A stretch of 64,000 bases of DNA from contig CALEDH010000008.1 of NCBI GenBank assembly GCA_937949785.1, forward strand, positions 106,028 to 170,027. Reading direction: 5' to 3'. A model generated the notes under the pieces. That model had not been told where the DNA came from. It worked only from the letters and a program-made list of their open reading frames with translations, and made no database searches. Numbering within the stretch: position 1 is the stretch's first letter; each line of letters begins with the position of its first letter. Made by a program: the position numbers and the translations under genes. Source of the DNA: an uncultured Sulfolobales archaeon. GTDB lineage: Archaea > Thermoproteota > Thermoprotei_A > Sulfolobales > NBVN01. Shown in pieces: positions 62,420 to 64,000 of the stretch.

Positions 62420-63400
62420 ATGAGCTCTGATGAGGTATTCGACATCGTAATTATTGGTGCGGGTATTGCTGGGTTATCCGCAGCTATTTACTCATGTAGG
62501 CTTGGTTTAAAGACGCTTATCGTATCAGTTGATGTAGGTGGTCAACTATTGTATGCAGGCCCTATCGAGAACTACCCAGGTTTAGAGGTCGGGTCAGGTT
62601 ATGACTTAGTTTTCAGGATCCGTAATCAAGCTACGTCGTTCGGCGCTAATATAGTTATAGATGAGGTAGTTGAGTTGGTTAAGGATGGTGATGTATTTAC
62701 TGTGAGGACTAAAGGTGGGCAGGTCTTTAAGTCGTTATCAGTTATTGCTGCCTGCGGTAAAGCGCCTAAGAGATTAGGTGTTGATGGTGAGGAGAGATTC
62801 GTCGGTAGGGGTTTGAGTTACTGCGTGATCTGTGACTCCCACTTCTTTAGGGGTAAGAAAGTAGTCTTAGTTAGCTTTGGTGTTAGAGGTGCTGAGAGTT
62901 TACAGATCTTAGCCCCTATAGCTGCTGAGGTTCACTACGTTACCCCTACTGAGATAGATGAAAGCCTTGACGTAGCTAGGAAGTACGGTAACGTCCACAT
63001 ACACCCAGGGTATAGGGTTGTGGGGATATCAGGTGGTGGGGTGCTTAAAGTAATCCTAACTAATGCTGGGGGAATTACTAAGGAGTTAGAGGTTAACGGC
63101 GTATTTGCGGAGTTAGGTTTTGAAACGCGGATAGACTTTCTGAGAAAGTATGTAGATGTCAATGAAAGTGGTGAGGTCGTTGTCGGCAGGCACTGTGAGA
63201 CTAGGGTTGAGGGACTTTACGCAGCCGGTGATCTGATAGATGTGCCGTATAAGCAAGCAGTCATAGCCGCTGCTACAGGAGCTATCGCGGCTTTAAGTGC
63301 TGTAAACTACGTAAATAAGGTTAGAGGTCTTAGCAAGGGTTTCAGAGCTGATTGGGGTAAGAAGGTCTCAACAGCTAGGAGAAAGACTTTTAGGCTATGA
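62420..63400 (+). CDS. Thioredoxin reductase-like flavoprotein with altered NADPH site
   Basis: FAD pyridine-nucleotide disulfide oxidoreductase. FAD motifs are 'IIGAGIAGLSAAIY', 'VGGQLLYAGPIENYPG' and 'GLYAAGDLIDVPYKQAVIAAATGA'; redox pair is 'YCVICDSHFF' (Cys135, Cys138), as in TrxB. The second dinucleotide motif, normally GGGDSA, reads 'VSFGVRGAESLQIL' (151-164), and the HRR-type NADPH phosphate site is absent. It may therefore use another electron donor, as reported for some archaeal homologs. ATG 62420 has 'GGGGTAAGG' upstream. Precedes folE by 50 bases on the same strand. Confidence 0.88.
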   Translation: MSSDEVFDIVIIGAGIAGLSAAIYSCRLGLKTLIVSVDVGGQLLYAGPIENYPGLEVGSGYDLVFRIRNQATSFGANIVIDEVVELVKDGDVFTVRTKGGQVFKSLSVIAACGKAPKRLGVDGEERFVGRGLSYCVICDSHFFRGKKVVLVSFGVRGAESLQILAPIAAEVHYVTPTEIDESLDVARKYGNVHIHPGYRVVGISGGGVLKVILTNAGGITKELEVNGVFAELGFETRIDFLRKYVDVNESGEVVVGRHCETRVEGLYAAGDLIDVPYKQAVIAAATGAIAALSAVNYVNKVRGLSKGFRADWGKKVSTARRKTFRL

Positions 63401-63450
63401 GTATACTAACAACGATGACCTCAGACTTATGGTCTTTAAGGTGGTAGTCA

Positions 63451-64000
63451 GTGGAAGTCATCAAACGTATTGAGGAAATCTTCAAGGAGCTCCTAACGTT
63501 AGTAGGTGAGGACCCAGGTAGGGAGGGTTTAATTGAGACTCCCTCAAGGGTTGCTAGAATGTGGGTTGAGGAATTAACGACGGGTTATAAAGTCGACCCT
63601 AACGACATCTTTAAGTACTTCAACATAGCTGATGATTATGAAAAGCATGACGACTTAGTTATCGTTAGAGACGTACCGCTTAGGAGTTTATGCGAGCACC
63701 ACCTACTCCCATTCTTCGGCTACATACACATCGCATACGTACCTAATGGTAGGATAGTTGGTTTCAGTAAGCTTGCTAGAGTGGTTGACGTATTTTCTAG
63801 AAGGTTGCAGGTGCAGGAAAGACTTACTAATGAAGTAGCTGATTTCATGTTCGGGAAACTGACGCCTAAAGGTGTTATGGTAATAGCGGAAGCCTATCAT
63901 ACCTGCACTATAGTTAGAGGTGTTAAAGAACCTATGTACATGGTTACACGGGCTGCTCGGGGGTCGTTAAGCAATGAGAATTCGAGGATTGAGGTCCTGG
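63451..64000 (+). CDS. folE: GTP cyclohydrolase I, 3' truncated by window edge
   Basis: Not in the track because it runs off the end. GTG 63451 has 'AAGGTGG' 6 bases upstream and opens 'MEVIKRIEEIFKELLTLVGE'. Type IA signatures are complete: 'DPGREGLIETPSRVARMW', 'SLCEHHLLPFFGYIHIAYVP' (zinc Cys and His), 'GFSKLARVVDVFSRRLQVQERLT' and 'AEAYHTCTIVRGV' (second zinc Cys). The enzyme opens GTP for pterin synthesis, in archaea for methanopterin-like or other pterin cofactors. 183 codons are visible, close to full length. Confidence 0.95.
   Translation, partial: MEVIKRIEEIFKELLTLVGEDPGREGLIETPSRVARMWVEELTTGYKVDPNDIFKYFNIADDYEKHDDLVIVRDVPLRSLCEHHLLPFFGYIHIAYVPNGRIVGFSKLARVVDVFSRRLQVQERLTNEVADFMFGKLTPKGVMVIAEAYHTCTIVRGVKEPMYMVTRAARGSLSNENSRIEVL

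Overview
The window reads as a piece of a thermophilic, probably anaerobic archaeal chromosome, most likely from the Thermoproteota (crenarchaeal) side. Supporting this are TATA-like boxes upstream of genes, GGAGGTGAT-type Shine-Dalgarno sites with many GTG and TTG starts, and archaeal marker genes: NucS, XerA, PyrI, Taw1, TrpB2, SerK, ThiD-ThiN, geranylgeranyl reductase and a tetraether-synthase-like radical SAM enzyme. Sequence is about 40% G+C by eye, gene-dense, with two tRNA genes and no rRNA, CRISPR array or insertion sequence that I can see. Lineage below phylum is not determinable from this window alone.

Layout. 1-5 kb: truncated PLP decarboxylase, DUF2070 membrane protein, PfkB kinase, tRNA-Gly(CCC), HemL-like aminotransferase. 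5-9 kb: molybdopterin oxidoreductase divergent from a rubrerythrin plus ferritin-like/encapsulin fusion operon (an iron and oxidative-stress nanocompartment). 9-16.5 kb: secreted transglutaminase-like protein, DDAH-like enzyme, NhaC antiporter whose start looks frameshifted, and a three-gene membrane cluster. 16.7-22.6 kb: RibB, then TrpB2 with SerK, DUF432-like with MscS, and an unknown. 22.6-27.8 kb: Cys-rich zinc protein, Nramp-related transporter, secreted helical protein, geranylgeranyl reductase. 27.9-36 kb: tetraether-synthase-like enzyme, cysteine synthase, DUF72, tRNA-Thr(CGT), Alg14-Alg13-like glycosyltransferase, saccharopine-dehydrogenase-like protein, two membrane proteins, YbjQ protein and a canonical C/D box sRNA candidate.

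36-44 kb: the pyrimidine pathway as a divergon, pyrF-pyrE-pyrK-pyrC-pyrD on the minus strand and pyrB-pyrI plus a kinase-like gene on the plus strand, followed by convergent XerA. 44.4-52.7 kb: TatD, ATP-cone protein, TldD/TldE, Taw1, a DHH nuclease overlapping NucS, and an ADP-forming acyl-CoA synthetase alpha chain. 52.8-58.9 kb: a surface/envelope cluster of two ABC permeases, GT2 glycosyltransferase, GT-C-like protein, UbiA prenyltransferase and a convergent ABC ATPase. 58.9-64 kb: two-gene MetE system, ThiD-ThiN, an unusual thioredoxin reductase and a GTP cyclohydrolase I running off the end.

How it fits together. SerK would make O-phosphoserine, which TrpB2-type enzymes can use and which the nearby cysteine synthase-like enzyme might also use. 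Geranylgeranyl reductase and the Tes-like enzyme are both membrane-lipid enzymes. The most unusual structural signal is a set of genes whose coding frame extends upstream of any ATG/GTG/TTG: metE and the Tes-like gene (both beginning ATA ACG), nhaC (an A7 slippery site) and a small membrane gene (+1 shift). These may be unusual initiation or recoding, or sequence errors.
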